From NCBI RefSeq assembly GCF_020616515.1, contig NZ_CP085135.1, forward strand, positions 4,216,001-4,280,000: a stretch of DNA of 64,000 nt. Reading direction: 5' to 3'. Within the stretch, counting starts at the first letter, position 1. Each line of letters begins with the position of its first letter. Below the pieces are notes generated by a model. That model saw only the letters and a list, made by a program, of their open reading frames with translations. It did not search any database and was not told the origin of the DNA. Position numbers and translations under genes: made by a program. The DNA comes from Mesorhizobium sp. PAMC28654 (GTDB taxonomy: Bacteria; Pseudomonadota; Alphaproteobacteria; Rhizobiales; Rhizobiaceae). This document shows, piece by piece, positions 35,088-43,229 of the stretch.

Positions 35088-35873
35088 TCATTTCACGCCG
35101 ATGCCGGCGGTCAGTCCTCCGTCTATCCTGTAGTCGGCACCGGTGCAGAAGCTCGCCTTGGACGAACACAGAAACGCTATGAGCTCGGCCACTTCCTCGG
35201 GCTCACCGATGCGGCCGATCGGATGCGCCTCGCCAAAGCGCTTGAAGGCCGCTTCGACGTCGGCATCCGTGCCATTGTCGCCGCGCGCCGCCCGCTCGAG
35301 GATGGGCGTGCGGATCGATCCCGGACTGACCGAATTCACGCGGATGCCCTGACGTGCGTAGTCGAGCGCCAGCGAGCGTGTCAGCGTGTGGATCGCGCCC
35401 TTGGTGGTGGCGTAGGCGGCGACGTTCTCCTGGCAGGCGTGGCCCTGCACGGAAGCCACGTTGATGATGGCGCCGCCGCCCCGCTTGATCATTTCGGGAA
35501 TGCCGAAACGGGCGGTGAGGTAGATCGAGCCGACATTGACGGACATCGTCCGGTTCCAGGTCTCGAAATCCGTCGTCGTCGCCGTGCCGTAGGGATGCAC
35601 GGCGGCTGAATTGACGATGATGTCCAACCCGCCGAAGCGCTCGGCGCCGGTGGCGATCGCCCTGGCCACCTCATCCGGCACGGAAACGTCCGCCGTCATC
35701 ACAAGGGCGACGGCACCCGAGCGATCGAGTTCGGCCTGCATGGCCGCGTTGGCGCTTTCGTCGATGCCGCAGGCGAGGATCGCCGCCCCGCCCGCAGCCA
35801 GACGCCGGGCGCTTGCCAGGCCGATGCCGGTCGTTCCCGTCACCAGGGCAACCTTGCCGTCGAAATCCTTCAT
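35088..35873 (-). CDS. SDR-family oxidoreductase, second (divergent from uxuA)
   Basis: A 261-residue short-chain dehydrogenase. It has [20 protein letters not shown] for cofactor binding, [12 protein letters not shown] (NSAA in place of NNAG), a Ser in NVASVQGHA and the catalytic YATTK. The end is [21 protein letters not shown]. The ATG at 35873 has GGAGCTTCGCA upstream. It is divergent from uxuA across 71 bases containing a TTGTCCGACAA palindrome and convergent with the first SDR. It is a candidate fructuronate reductase for a UxuB-less glucuronate branch. Confidence 0.88.
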   Translation of the reverse strand: MKDFDGKVALVTGTTGIGLASARRLAAGGAAILACGIDESANAAMQAELDRSGAVALVMTADVSVPDEVARAIATGAERFGGLDIIVNSAAVHPYGTATTTDFETWNRTMSVNVGSIYLTARFGIPEMIKRGGGAIINVASVQGHACQENVAAYATTKGAIHTLTRSLALDYARQGIRVNSVSPGSIRTPILERAARGDNGTDADVEAAFKRFGEAHPIGRIGEPEEVAELIAFLCSSKASFCTGADYRIDGGLTAGIGVK

Positions 35874-35901
35874 TGCGAAGCTCCGATTTGACTCGCCATT
35901 G

Positions 35902-35912
35902 TTGTCCGACAA
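35902..35912. promoter_or_regulatory. Candidate FadR/GntR-type operator TTGTCCGACAA
   Basis: A perfect TTGTC-C-GACAA palindrome lies in the 71-base divergent region between the second SDR and uxuA. It has the same half-sites as the site at 20120-20130 and fits the TnGTnnnACnA pattern of FadR-subfamily GntR regulators, which include UxuR-type hexuronate repressors. Confidence 0.45.
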
Positions 35913-35944
35913 TATGGCTCCTCGCAACCACACAAGAGACAATC

Positions 35945-37129
35945 ATGGAACAATGCTGGCGTTGGTACGGTCCGGACGATCCGGTCACGCTCGATCATGT
36001 CAAACAGGCCGGAGCCACAGGTGTCGTTTCGGCCCTGCACAGCATCTATGATGGCAGCGCCTGGCCACTCGCCGACATACTCGAGCGCAAGCGCGTCATC
36101 GAGGCGGCAGGGCTGAGCTGGTCCGTGGTGGAGAGCATCCCCGTCCACAATTCGATCAAGACCGGCACGGCGGAAAGGGAGCGCTACGTCGGCTGGTACA
36201 AGGACACGATCCGGGCGCTGGCAAAGGCCGGCATCACCACCATCTGCTACAATTTCATGCCGGTGGTGGACTGGACCCGGACCGATCTCGCCTACCGGCT
36301 GCCGACCACCGGCTATGCCCTGCGCTTCGATGCGATCGACTTTGCCGCCTATGATCTGTTCGTGCTGAAGCGTCGAAATGCTGAAGCCAGCTACAGCGCG
36401 GCGCGCCTGAAGGAGGCGGAAGCGCGGCTGAAGACGTTGAGCGACGAGCGCATCGGCAAGATAGAGCACAACCTCATTGCCGGGCTTCCTGCCACCGAAC
36501 GCAAATACGATCGGGATGGCATGCGCGAGGCCCTGGCTGACTATGAGGCGATCGGCCCGGTCGAGCTGCGCGCGAACCTTGCCTGGTTCCTGAAGCAGAT
36601 CATTCCCGTTGCCGAGGACGTCGGCGCGCGCATGTGCATCCATCCAGACGATCCGCCTTTCTCGCTCTACGGATTGCCGCGCGTCGTCTCCACCGCCGAT
36701 GACGCGCGCCTCATCCTGGAAACGGTCGACAGTCCTGCGAACGGCCTGACGTTCTGCACGGGCTCCTACGGCGTGCGCGCCGATAACGACCTTGTCGCGA
36801 TGATCAGCGAGTTCGCCCCAAAAATCCATTTCGCGCATCTGCGCAACGTGACGCGCGAGGAGGACGGCTCCTTCTTCGAGGCGGAGCACCTGGAGGGGTC
36901 CACCGACATGGCGGATGTCATCCTGGCGCTGATGAAGGAGGAGGCGCGCCGATGCAACGAGGGCAGGGCCGACTGGCGCATACCCATGCGACCGGACCAC
37001 GGCCACCTGCTCGCCGACGATATCGGCAAGACCAGGATCAACCCCGGCTATTCGCTGATCGGCCGACTGAAAGGTCTCGCCGAACTGCGCGGCATCATGC
37101 GGGCGGTGGAGCGGTTCGGGCTGGCCTGA
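35945..37129 (+). CDS. uxuA: D-mannonate dehydratase
   Basis: A 394-residue enzyme, the usual length, dehydrating D-mannonate to 2-keto-3-deoxygluconate. [20 protein letters not shown] is the characteristic start. [24 protein letters not shown] with metal-ligand residues, [14 protein letters not shown] and [11 protein letters not shown] follow in family order, and [12 protein letters not shown] is the C-terminal metal site. It belongs to the hexuronate pathway. UxuB (mannitol-dehydrogenase-type) is not in the window, so one of the SDRs may provide mannonate. Confidence 0.95.
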   Translation: MEQCWRWYGPDDPVTLDHVKQAGATGVVSALHSIYDGSAWPLADILERKRVIEAAGLSWSVVESIPVHNSIKTGTAERERYVGWYKDTIRALAKAGITTICYNFMPVVDWTRTDLAYRLPTTGYALRFDAIDFAAYDLFVLKRRNAEASYSAARLKEAEARLKTLSDERIGKIEHNLIAGLPATERKYDRDGMREALADYEAIGPVELRANLAWFLKQIIPVAEDVGARMCIHPDDPPFSLYGLPRVVSTADDARLILETVDSPANGLTFCTGSYGVRADNDLVAMISEFAPKIHFAHLRNVTREEDGSFFEAEHLEGSTDMADVILALMKEEARRCNEGRADWRIPMRPDHGHLLADDIGKTRINPGYSLIGRLKGLAELRGIMRAVERFGLA

Positions 37130-37183
37130 AACCTGGATCCTGGCTGCGTACCTGGGTGGAAGTATTGGCCGGACGCAGCCGGT

Positions 37184-38059
37184 TCAACGCATGGCTGCTG
37201 TTTCCGCCTTCAGCCAATCGGCGAAGACGGTCATCGCTTGCGAATTCTGGCGCCTGCGCCGCGCCGACAGCCAGTAGCGGCCGACATCGACGGTGCAATC
37301 GAAAGGCTGGACCAGTTGGCCGGAACAGAGTTCGCGGCTGAACATGGAGACCGGCAGCAGCGCCACGCCGGCGCCCTGGACGGCGGCATTGGCCATGGTG
37401 ACCGACGAATCGAAGACGATGCCCTTGATCGGCGGGCAATGGCGCCCCGCCGCCTCGAACCAGCGCAGCCATTCGTCTTCCCTGTAGGAGCACAGCAGCG
37501 TTTCACCCGCGAGGTCCGAGGGGTCGCGCAGACGCGCCGCGATGTCGGGCGTGCAGGCCGGCGAGAAGGAGCCAAGCAGCAGCGGGATGTTCTCGGTCCC
37601 TGGCCAGGAGCCGTCGCCAAAGCGGATGGCAAAGTCGAGACCATCGGCGGCGAGATTGACACGGTTGTTGTTGGTCGAGATGCGCGGCTCGATGTCCGGA
37701 TAGGCCTTGTGGAACAGCGGCAATCTCGGGATCAGCCAGCCCGACGCGAAGGTGCCGACGACGCCGACGGTGACGATATCGTTGAAGCGGCCGCCCTCGA
37801 AACGGTCGAGCGTGACACTGATCCGGTTGAAGGCATCGCTCAGCACCGGCAGCAAAGCCTCGCCCTCCTCGCTCAAGGCGAGCCCGTGCGGCAATCGGCG
37901 AAAAAGCCTGACGCCAAGTACCTCTTCAAGACCTTTGACCTGATGGCTGACGGCGGCCTGGGTGACGCGCAGCTCAAGGCCGGCGCCGGTGAAGCTGAGA
38001 TGGCGGGCGGAGGCCTCGAAGGCGCGCAGGCCGTTCAGCGGAAGATGCGATCGTTTCAT
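37184..38059 (-). CDS. ampR: AmpR-like LysR-family regulator
   Basis: A 291-residue LysR protein whose N-terminus closely follows AmpR: RSHLPLNGLRAFEASARHLS, then VTQAAVSHQVKGLEEVLGVR and GLALSEEGEALLPVL. The effector domain includes VGVVGTFASGWLIPRLPLFH. The gene is divergent from a class A beta-lactamase with 104 bases between the start codons, the classic AmpR-bla arrangement. AmpR-type regulators bind muropeptides and induce the adjacent lactamase; that mode of control is inferred from context. Confidence 0.85.
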   Translation of the reverse strand: MKRSHLPLNGLRAFEASARHLSFTGAGLELRVTQAAVSHQVKGLEEVLGVRLFRRLPHGLALSEEGEALLPVLSDAFNRISVTLDRFEGGRFNDIVTVGVVGTFASGWLIPRLPLFHKAYPDIEPRISTNNNRVNLAADGLDFAIRFGDGSWPGTENIPLLLGSFSPACTPDIAARLRDPSDLAGETLLCSYREDEWLRWFEAAGRHCPPIKGIVFDSSVTMANAAVQGAGVALLPVSMFSRELCSGQLVQPFDCTVDVGRYWLSARRRRQNSQAMTVFADWLKAETAAMR

Positions 38060-38163
38060 GGAATCGAGCCCTAGTTTTTCTTATGGCGGGGGCGATGTTT
38101 ACTCGTTTGCGGCGGCGTTCGATCCGGTCCAGTTCTGCGGCGCGGGCAATAGAGAGTGTGGAT

Positions 38164-39057
38164 ATGACAAGCAGACGCAATTTTATCGGTGGTCTCGCGG
38201 TGGTCTTGACGGTGCCCGTCAACCTTGGCGTGATTGCGAAGGCGGCGACGAGCCCGACAAAATTTGATGGGCTGACGCCGAAAATAGGGCGAATCGAGGC
38301 GGGAAGCGGTGGGCGGCTCGGCGTTACATGCCGGATTTCAGGAACTGGCGAGCAGTTCGGTTACCGCGAGAACGAGCTGTTTCCCATGTGTAGCACCTTC
38401 AAGATGCTGGCGGCGTCGCTTGTCCTGCATCGAGTGGATGGCGGCATCGAGCAGTTGGACCGCCGCGTCAAGGTACCAAAGACTGCCGTGGTCGCCAATT
38501 CGCCGGTGACGAAGAACCATGCCGGCAGTGAGATGACGATGGCGGAGATTTGCGAAGCCGCAGTCACGGTCAGCGACAATGGGGCCGGCAATCTGATGCT
38601 GGACTCCTTTGGCGGACCAGCGCAACTGACAGCCTATCTGCGTTCGCTTGGCGACAAGGTGACGAGGCTGGACCGGATCGAGCCGGAGCTGAACGAATCG
38701 TTGCCGGGAGACGAGCGCGATACAACCTCTCCCGCCGCCATGGCCGAGACCGTCGAGCGGCTTGCCCTGGGCGACAGCCTCTCGCAGAAGAGCCGGGCGC
38801 AACTCGCCGCATGGCTGGTGGCCAACAAGACCGGCGACCAGCGCATCCGGGCCGGACTGCCGAAAGGCTGGACGTGCGGGGACAAGACCGGCACGGGCGA
38901 GCGCGGCAGCACCAATGACGCGGCCGTCATCTGGCCGGCTTTCGGCAATCCGATTTTGATGACGGTCTATCTGACCGGCTCGAAACAGAGCCTGACCGAG
39001 CGCAACGCCATCATTGCCTCCGTCTCGCGCGAGTTGATCGAAGCGATCACGGCTTAA
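38164..39057 (+). CDS. bla: Class A beta-lactamase
   Basis: A 297-residue serine beta-lactamase with all class A motifs: the nucleophile STFK (in FPMCSTFKMLAA, near residue 77), SDN (VSDNGAGNLM, near 136), the omega-loop Glu in IEPELNESLPGD and KTG (GDKTGTGERGS, near 240). The N-terminus TSRRNFIGGLAVVLTVP resembles a twin-arginine signal, so periplasmic export by Tat is likely. The ATG at 38164 was chosen to begin at that signal; an earlier in-frame ATG exists at 38083. The divergent AmpR-like gene suggests induction. Confidence 0.93.
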   Translation: MTSRRNFIGGLAVVLTVPVNLGVIAKAATSPTKFDGLTPKIGRIEAGSGGRLGVTCRISGTGEQFGYRENELFPMCSTFKMLAASLVLHRVDGGIEQLDRRVKVPKTAVVANSPVTKNHAGSEMTMAEICEAAVTVSDNGAGNLMLDSFGGPAQLTAYLRSLGDKVTRLDRIEPELNESLPGDERDTTSPAAMAETVERLALGDSLSQKSRAQLAAWLVANKTGDQRIRAGLPKGWTCGDKTGTGERGSTNDAAVIWPAFGNPILMTVYLTGSKQSLTERNAIIASVSRELIEAITA

Positions 39058-39067
39058 AGACCATGTC

Positions 39068-39089
39068 GAGCGGCGCCATCGCGCCGCTC
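39068..39089. terminator. Perfect hairpin between convergent bla and aldehyde dehydrogenase genes
   Basis: GAGCGGCGC (39068-39076) pairs with GCGCCGCTC (39081-39089) around a CATC tetraloop. It lies in the 43-base gap between two convergent stop codons and can serve both. There is no T-run on the plus strand. Confidence 0.6.
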
Positions 39090-39100
39090 CTCGGAGCGAT

Positions 39101-40609
39101 TCACACGTGCTTGCGGCCGCCGGTCTCGCGGAACCAGCTATCGGGGTAGGGATACCACCATTCCTGGATTGCCGGCTTGTGGTCGATGATCACCATCTTC
39201 GAGCGACGGAAGGCATCGAGCCCCTGGCGGCCGAGCTCGCGGCCGAGGCCTGATGCCTTCCAGCCGCCGAAGGGCAAGGCGTCATTGTCGATCAGCGGAT
39301 TGTTCACCCAGACCATGCCGGCCTCGAGCCGTTCGGCCGCTTCATGCGCCTCGGCGAGGTCGGTGGTGAAGACGGAAGCGCCGAGCCCGAACGGGCTGTC
39401 ATTGGCCAGCCGGATCGCCTCGTCGAAATCCTTGACCCGGCAGATCGCGGCGACCGGCCCAAAACACTCCTCGCGCACGATGGCCATGTCCGGCGTCACG
39501 CCGGTCAGGATCGTCGGTTCGTAGAACCAGCCTATGGTGTGTGCCGGCGGGATGCGCCCACCGGTCACGGCCGTTGCGCCATTGCGAATGGCATCGTCGA
39601 CCAGCCGCATCACCTTGGCCCGCGCCGCCTCGCTGACCAACGGGCCGATCTCGGTCTTGTCCATGCCGTTGCCGATGCGCAGTGCACGGGTTCTCTCGGC
39701 AAACAGTTCGACGAAGCGATCATGCACGCAATCGACGACGAAGAAACGCTCGGCCGAGGTGCAGACCTGGCCGGTGAGGTGGAAGGCAGCGGTGACGCTG
39801 CCCGCCGCCGCGACGTCGAGCGGGGCGTTTGCGCTGATGATCAACGGGTCGCTGCCGCCGGCCTCGATGACACAAGGTTTCATGCGCTCGGCGCAGGCCA
39901 CCGCCACCGCCTTGCCGGCGGCGACCGAGCCGGTGAAGGCAACCGCATGGGTGCGGTCGGAAGTGATCAGTGCCTGTGCCGTCGCTGCTCCGCCCGGCAG
40001 GCAGGAGACGAGGCCTTCGGGCAGGGAGCGGAACACGGTCATGTAGTCGAGCGTCGACAGCGTCGTCGCTTCGGCCGGCTTGATCACGCAGGCATTGCCG
40101 GCTGCAAGTGATGCCGCAACGGTCCAGCACATCAGCAGGATCGGAAAGTTGTAGGGCATGATGTGGACGGAGACGCCATAGGGCTCGTAGCGCGCATACT
40201 GGAACGAACCGGCCTGTGTAGTGCCGGCGATCTTGCCGGCATCGTCGCGCGCCATCTCGGCATAGTAGCGGAAGATCGGCGCGCAATTGGCGATCTCGCC
40301 GATCGCTTCAGGATAGGGCTTGCCCATCTCGCGCACCATCAGTTCGGCGCAGCGCGTGAAGTCGGCGGCTTCGATGGCGTTGGCGACGGCGTGCAGATGC
40401 TTTGCCCGGCTCTTGGCGTCGAGTTTTTTCCAGGCGACCTGTGCCTTGGTCGCTGCGGTGAGCACGGCGTCGATCTCACCGTCGCTGGCTGATGCGACGG
40501 CGCCAACGGTCTCCAGCGTTGCCGGGTCGATCACCGCTTTGTTCGCACCGGCCATCAGCCGATAACCCGGATTGACGAAGAAGGTCGGCCGGTCAGGGGA
40601 GAAATGCAT
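39101..40609 (-). CDS. NAD(P)-dependent aldehyde dehydrogenase
   Basis: A 502-residue ALDH. MPYNFPILLMCWTVAASLAA and NACVIKPAEATTLSTL form the cofactor region, VIEAGGSDPLII holds the general-base Glu and TGQVCTSAERFFV the catalytic Cys. EECFGPVAAICRV and LPFGGWKASGLGRELG are the usual late motifs. ATG 40609 is preferred to ATG 40615 because AGAGG then stands six bases away. It is the distal gene of the leftward amine-type operon. By analogy with PuuC it would oxidise the aldehyde made by the PuuB-like oxidase. Confidence 0.92.
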   Translation of the reverse strand: MHFSPDRPTFFVNPGYRLMAGANKAVIDPATLETVGAVASASDGEIDAVLTAATKAQVAWKKLDAKSRAKHLHAVANAIEAADFTRCAELMVREMGKPYPEAIGEIANCAPIFRYYAEMARDDAGKIAGTTQAGSFQYARYEPYGVSVHIMPYNFPILLMCWTVAASLAAGNACVIKPAEATTLSTLDYMTVFRSLPEGLVSCLPGGAATAQALITSDRTHAVAFTGSVAAGKAVAVACAERMKPCVIEAGGSDPLIISANAPLDVAAAGSVTAAFHLTGQVCTSAERFFVVDCVHDRFVELFAERTRALRIGNGMDKTEIGPLVSEAARAKVMRLVDDAIRNGATAVTGGRIPPAHTIGWFYEPTILTGVTPDMAIVREECFGPVAAICRVKDFDEAIRLANDSPFGLGASVFTTDLAEAHEAAERLEAGMVWVNNPLIDNDALPFGGWKASGLGRELGRQGLDAFRRSKMVIIDHKPAIQEWWYPYPDSWFRETGGRKHV

Positions 40610-40629
40610 GGACATCCTCTCAGATCCGC

Positions 40630-40974
40630 TCAGCGGATCATGTAGACCTTCTTGATGGTCTCATGGACGGTGCAGACGCCCTTCCAGTCTTGCGGAAAGA
40701 AGGCCGCGGTGTCCGGCTCGATCTCGATCACCTCGCCGGATTCATGGACATAGGTGCAGTGCCCTTCGAGGAAGTGGCAGAACTCGTCGCGGGTGACATG
40801 GCAGTGCCATTTACCGGGCGTGCAGACCCACAGGCCGCATTCGGAACGGCCTTCAGGCCCCTTGTGCAGCAGCTTGCCCGAGGTGCGGGATTCGCCCTCG
40901 ATCATGGTGGGGATGACGCCCCAGTCGACAAGGTCGGTGATGGCGAGCGGCGATTGCATGATCGGCGTGGTCAT
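40630..40974 (-). CDS. Cupin-domain protein 1 (of three tandem paralogs)
   Basis: A 114-residue single cupin of the EutQ/DUF861-like type. It shows GKLLHKGPEGRSECGLWVCT, then CHVTRDEFCHFLEGHCTYVH with the Glu and His expected at the metal site, and FFPQDWKGVCTVHETIKKVY. The ATG at 40974 has AAGGA eight bases upstream. It is the third cupin transcribed, between cupin 2 and the aldehyde dehydrogenase. Its shared TPG, DEFCHF and W-G-C-T motifs show common descent with the two upstream copies. Enzyme or sensor function is unknown. Confidence 0.88.
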   Translation of the reverse strand: MTTPIMQSPLAITDLVDWGVIPTMIEGESRTSGKLLHKGPEGRSECGLWVCTPGKWHCHVTRDEFCHFLEGHCTYVHESGEVIEIEPDTAAFFPQDWKGVCTVHETIKKVYMIR

Positions 40975-40997
40975 ATGGTTGTTCCTTGAAAAAGTGC

Positions 40998-41339
40998 TCA
41001 CCGGCACATGAAGGCCTTGGTCAGCGTTTCGGTGATGGTGCAGGTGCCGGTCCAGCCGGCGGGGAAGAAGACGAGCGTTCCGGCCTCGACCGGAATCTGC
41101 TCGCCATTGTCGTGGATGTAGCTGCCGCGGCCCGACACGAAATGGCAGAATTCATCGGCAAGGAAGGTCACCTTGCGCGTACCGGGCGTGCATGACCACA
41201 GGCCGCATTCGCTCGATCCGTCCGGGTGCTGGAAAAGGACCTTGCCATAGGCATGCGGCGACCCGGCAAGCGTGTTGCTGCCGGCGCCCCAATCCTCCAG
41301 TTCCACGCTCGAGGCCCTCGGCCAGTGCGGTGTCGGCAT
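40998..41339 (-). CDS. Cupin-domain protein 2 (of three tandem paralogs)
   Basis: A 113-residue cupin with GKVLFQHPDGSSECGLWSCT, VTFLADEFCHFVSGRGSYIH and FFPAGWTGTCTITETLTKAF. It starts differently from its neighbours (MPTPHWPRASSVELEDWGAG) and has an LVDWG-equivalent of LEDWG. The ATG at 41339 has a strong AGGAGG five bases upstream. The gene is 22-23 bases from the cupins on either side, so all three are in one transcript. Confidence 0.88.
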   Translation of the reverse strand: MPTPHWPRASSVELEDWGAGSNTLAGSPHAYGKVLFQHPDGSSECGLWSCTPGTRKVTFLADEFCHFVSGRGSYIHDNGEQIPVEAGTLVFFPAGWTGTCTITETLTKAFMCR

Positions 41340-41361
41340 GTCGTCCTCCTGTTCAGCGATG

Positions 41362-41712
41362 TCAGGCCAACATGTAGACGTTGCGCATGGTCTCATGCAC
41401 GGTGCATTCGCCCGTCCAGCCGGCGGGGAACATGACCACGGTTCCAGCAGAGACTTCTATCACCTCGCCGACATCCGACCGGTAGGTCGCGCGGCCGGAG
41501 ACGAAATGGCAGAGTTCATCGCGCGGGATCGAGAGCCGCCAGCGTCCGGGCGTGCAGACCCAGATTCCGGATTCCGGCTGGTTGTTCGGTCCCTTGTGCA
41601 CGAGCTTGCCAGTGGAGTGCGACGCGCCTTCCAATGCATCCGGCTGGATGCCCCAGTCGACGAGATCGGTGCGGATGGAAGCTTGGTGGAGATACGGGGC
41701 TGAGGAGGTCAT
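41362..41712 (-). CDS. Cupin-domain protein 3 (of three tandem paralogs)
   Basis: A 116-residue cupin with TDLVDWGIQPDALEGASHST, GKLVHKGPNNQPESGIWVCT, LSIPRDELCHFVSGRATYRS and MFPAGWTGECTVHETMRNVY. It has DELCHF where the others have DEFCHF. GGAGCACACTC precedes the ATG. It is the first cupin of the row, downstream of the palindromic element 41767-41920. It shares most features with cupin 1, suggesting duplication and divergence within the operon. Confidence 0.88.
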   Translation of the reverse strand: MTSSAPYLHQASIRTDLVDWGIQPDALEGASHSTGKLVHKGPNNQPESGIWVCTPGRWRLSIPRDELCHFVSGRATYRSDVGEVIEVSAGTVVMFPAGWTGECTVHETMRNVYMLA

Positions 41713-41766
41713 GAGTGTGCTCCGTGATCATGACGCGGAACGCCGATCCGTTGCCGCTCTAAGACG

Positions 41767-41920
41767 CCCCCCTCTGTCCTGCCGGACATCTCCCCCTCAA
41801 GGGGGGAGATTGGCAGTATCTGCGGCGGCGCATTCCTTGTGAGCTTTGCGATTTGCGAAAGCGGTGGTGACAGCCGATCTCCCCCCTTGAGGGGGAGATG
41901 TCCGGCAGGACAGAGGGGGG
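41767..41920. repeat. Palindromic element, perfect 44-bp inverted repeat
   Basis: The left arm (41767-41810) and right arm (41877-41920) are exact reverse complements over 44 bases, separated by 66 bases. Each arm starts or ends with a run of C or G and contains CTGTCCTGCCGGACATC. Each arm also holds its own hairpin, ATCTCCCCC-TCAA-GGGGGGAGAT. Related copies are at 45968-46119 and 57595-57742. Confidence 0.85.
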
Positions 41921-41944
41921 TGCCTTGGCTCGGCATGTCAAACC

Positions 41945-43219
41945 TCACAGCAACGCCTCCAGCAAACCCGCCGCCTTTTCCGGGCCGTTCTGCTCGCGCA
42001 TCTGTGCCGATGTCCCCACCAGCTTCGCCTTCATCACCGGATCAGTCAGGCCGGCTTCGATCTTCGCGACCAGTTCGGCATCGTTCCAGTCGTAGCGCGG
42101 CATACCGAAGCCGTGGCCAGTTTCCTCGACGCGGGTGGCGTTGTCGTGGCCGTCCCAGACATAGGGCATGATGATGGCGGGCTTGCCAAAATAGAGACAC
42201 TCCGTGAACGAGTTGTTGCCGCCATGGTGGATCACCGCATCGACCTGCGGGATGACCGATGGCTGCGGGAACCAGCTGTCCACGATGACGTTGCCAGGAA
42301 CGTCGGTATACTGGTCCTTGTAGCCGCCGACATTGACCAGCGCCCGGTAGCGCGTCTTGCCCAGCGTCGCGATGATGCGCTTCAGGAGGTCGACGTCGCC
42401 GGCGCCCAGGCTGCCGAACGAAACATAAAGCAGGGGTCCGTCATTGTTCTGCGCGAATGTCGGCACCGTATACGGCTTCTCCTGCCGCACGCAGCCTTCG
42501 AGATACTGGAACCTTGCCGGGTCGAGCGGATGGCGGCGCTTGAACTTTGCTGCTTCGGGGTAAAGCAACAGGTTCAGGTAGGGAGAGGCTTCGAAGAACT
42601 GGCCGGTCGGATAGGGCGCCTCGCCGTTGGCAGTGAGGAAGGCGTTGAAGTCGTCATGGATCGGCTTGATCACGGCGTTGAAATGGTCGCGGTAGCGCTG
42701 GTGCCCGTCATGGTCGTTCTCGCCGCAGCCGGAGAGATGCGGCGGGATGTCCTCGTCCTCGATCTCGTTTTCCGAGCAGGAGATGACGCGAACCCAGGGC
42801 TTGCCGTGCTGCTTGATGGTCGGGAACAGGATGACGTTGTCGACGCAGATGACATCCGGCTTGATGGCGTCGAGAACGCGCGGCAGATCCTTCTGCGCCC
42901 ACTTGGCGCTGTCGACGATCGCCGTCCAGCAATCCCTGACGTAGTTGTCGACCTGGTCGTAGGGCGACTTGCGAAAATTCGGGATGTGGCCGTTGATGAA
43001 ATCTTCCCAGAACTTGGCCATCTGCTCGGGCGGCATCGGTTCGGAGAGGTTCACCGGATGCGCCTCGAAGCCGTAACCCTTGTAGACATCGACGAAGCCG
43101 GGATCGGACAGGAACACGGCCTTGTGGCCGCGCGCCTCGACGGCTTGCGCGATGCCGACGGAATTCAGCGCCGGGCCATAGGCGGCTTCGGGAAAAAACG
43201 CGATCGTCTTCAGCGCCAT
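41945..43219 (-). CDS. GT1/MGT-like glycosyltransferase A
   Basis: A 424-residue glycosyltransferase of the GT-B fold. The N-terminus TIAFFPEAAYGPALNSVGIA begins the acceptor domain. The C-terminal nucleotide-sugar domain has LLYVSFGSLGAGDVDLLKRI, SWFPQPSVIPQVDAVIHHGG and NNSFTECLYFGKPAIIMPYV, matching the HxGG-N-S-E pattern of UGT/MGT enzymes. The ATG at 43219 has GAGGAG six bases upstream. It follows the PotA-like gene by ten bases within the leftward transporter operon. A paralog is encoded in the divergent arm at 48410-49693. Donor and acceptor are unknown. Confidence 0.85.
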   Translation of the reverse strand: MALKTIAFFPEAAYGPALNSVGIAQAVEARGHKAVFLSDPGFVDVYKGYGFEAHPVNLSEPMPPEQMAKFWEDFINGHIPNFRKSPYDQVDNYVRDCWTAIVDSAKWAQKDLPRVLDAIKPDVICVDNVILFPTIKQHGKPWVRVISCSENEIEDEDIPPHLSGCGENDHDGHQRYRDHFNAVIKPIHDDFNAFLTANGEAPYPTGQFFEASPYLNLLLYPEAAKFKRRHPLDPARFQYLEGCVRQEKPYTVPTFAQNNDGPLLYVSFGSLGAGDVDLLKRIIATLGKTRYRALVNVGGYKDQYTDVPGNVIVDSWFPQPSVIPQVDAVIHHGGNNSFTECLYFGKPAIIMPYVWDGHDNATRVEETGHGFGMPRYDWNDAELVAKIEAGLTDPVMKAKLVGTSAQMREQNGPEKAAGLLEALL

Positions 43220-43229
43220 CAACTTCTCC

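Noticed and set aside
41767..41920. CRISPR array or transposon ends
   Set aside because: Only two inverted arms with a short non-coding spacer; no direct repeats with spacers, no transposase and no target duplication seen.
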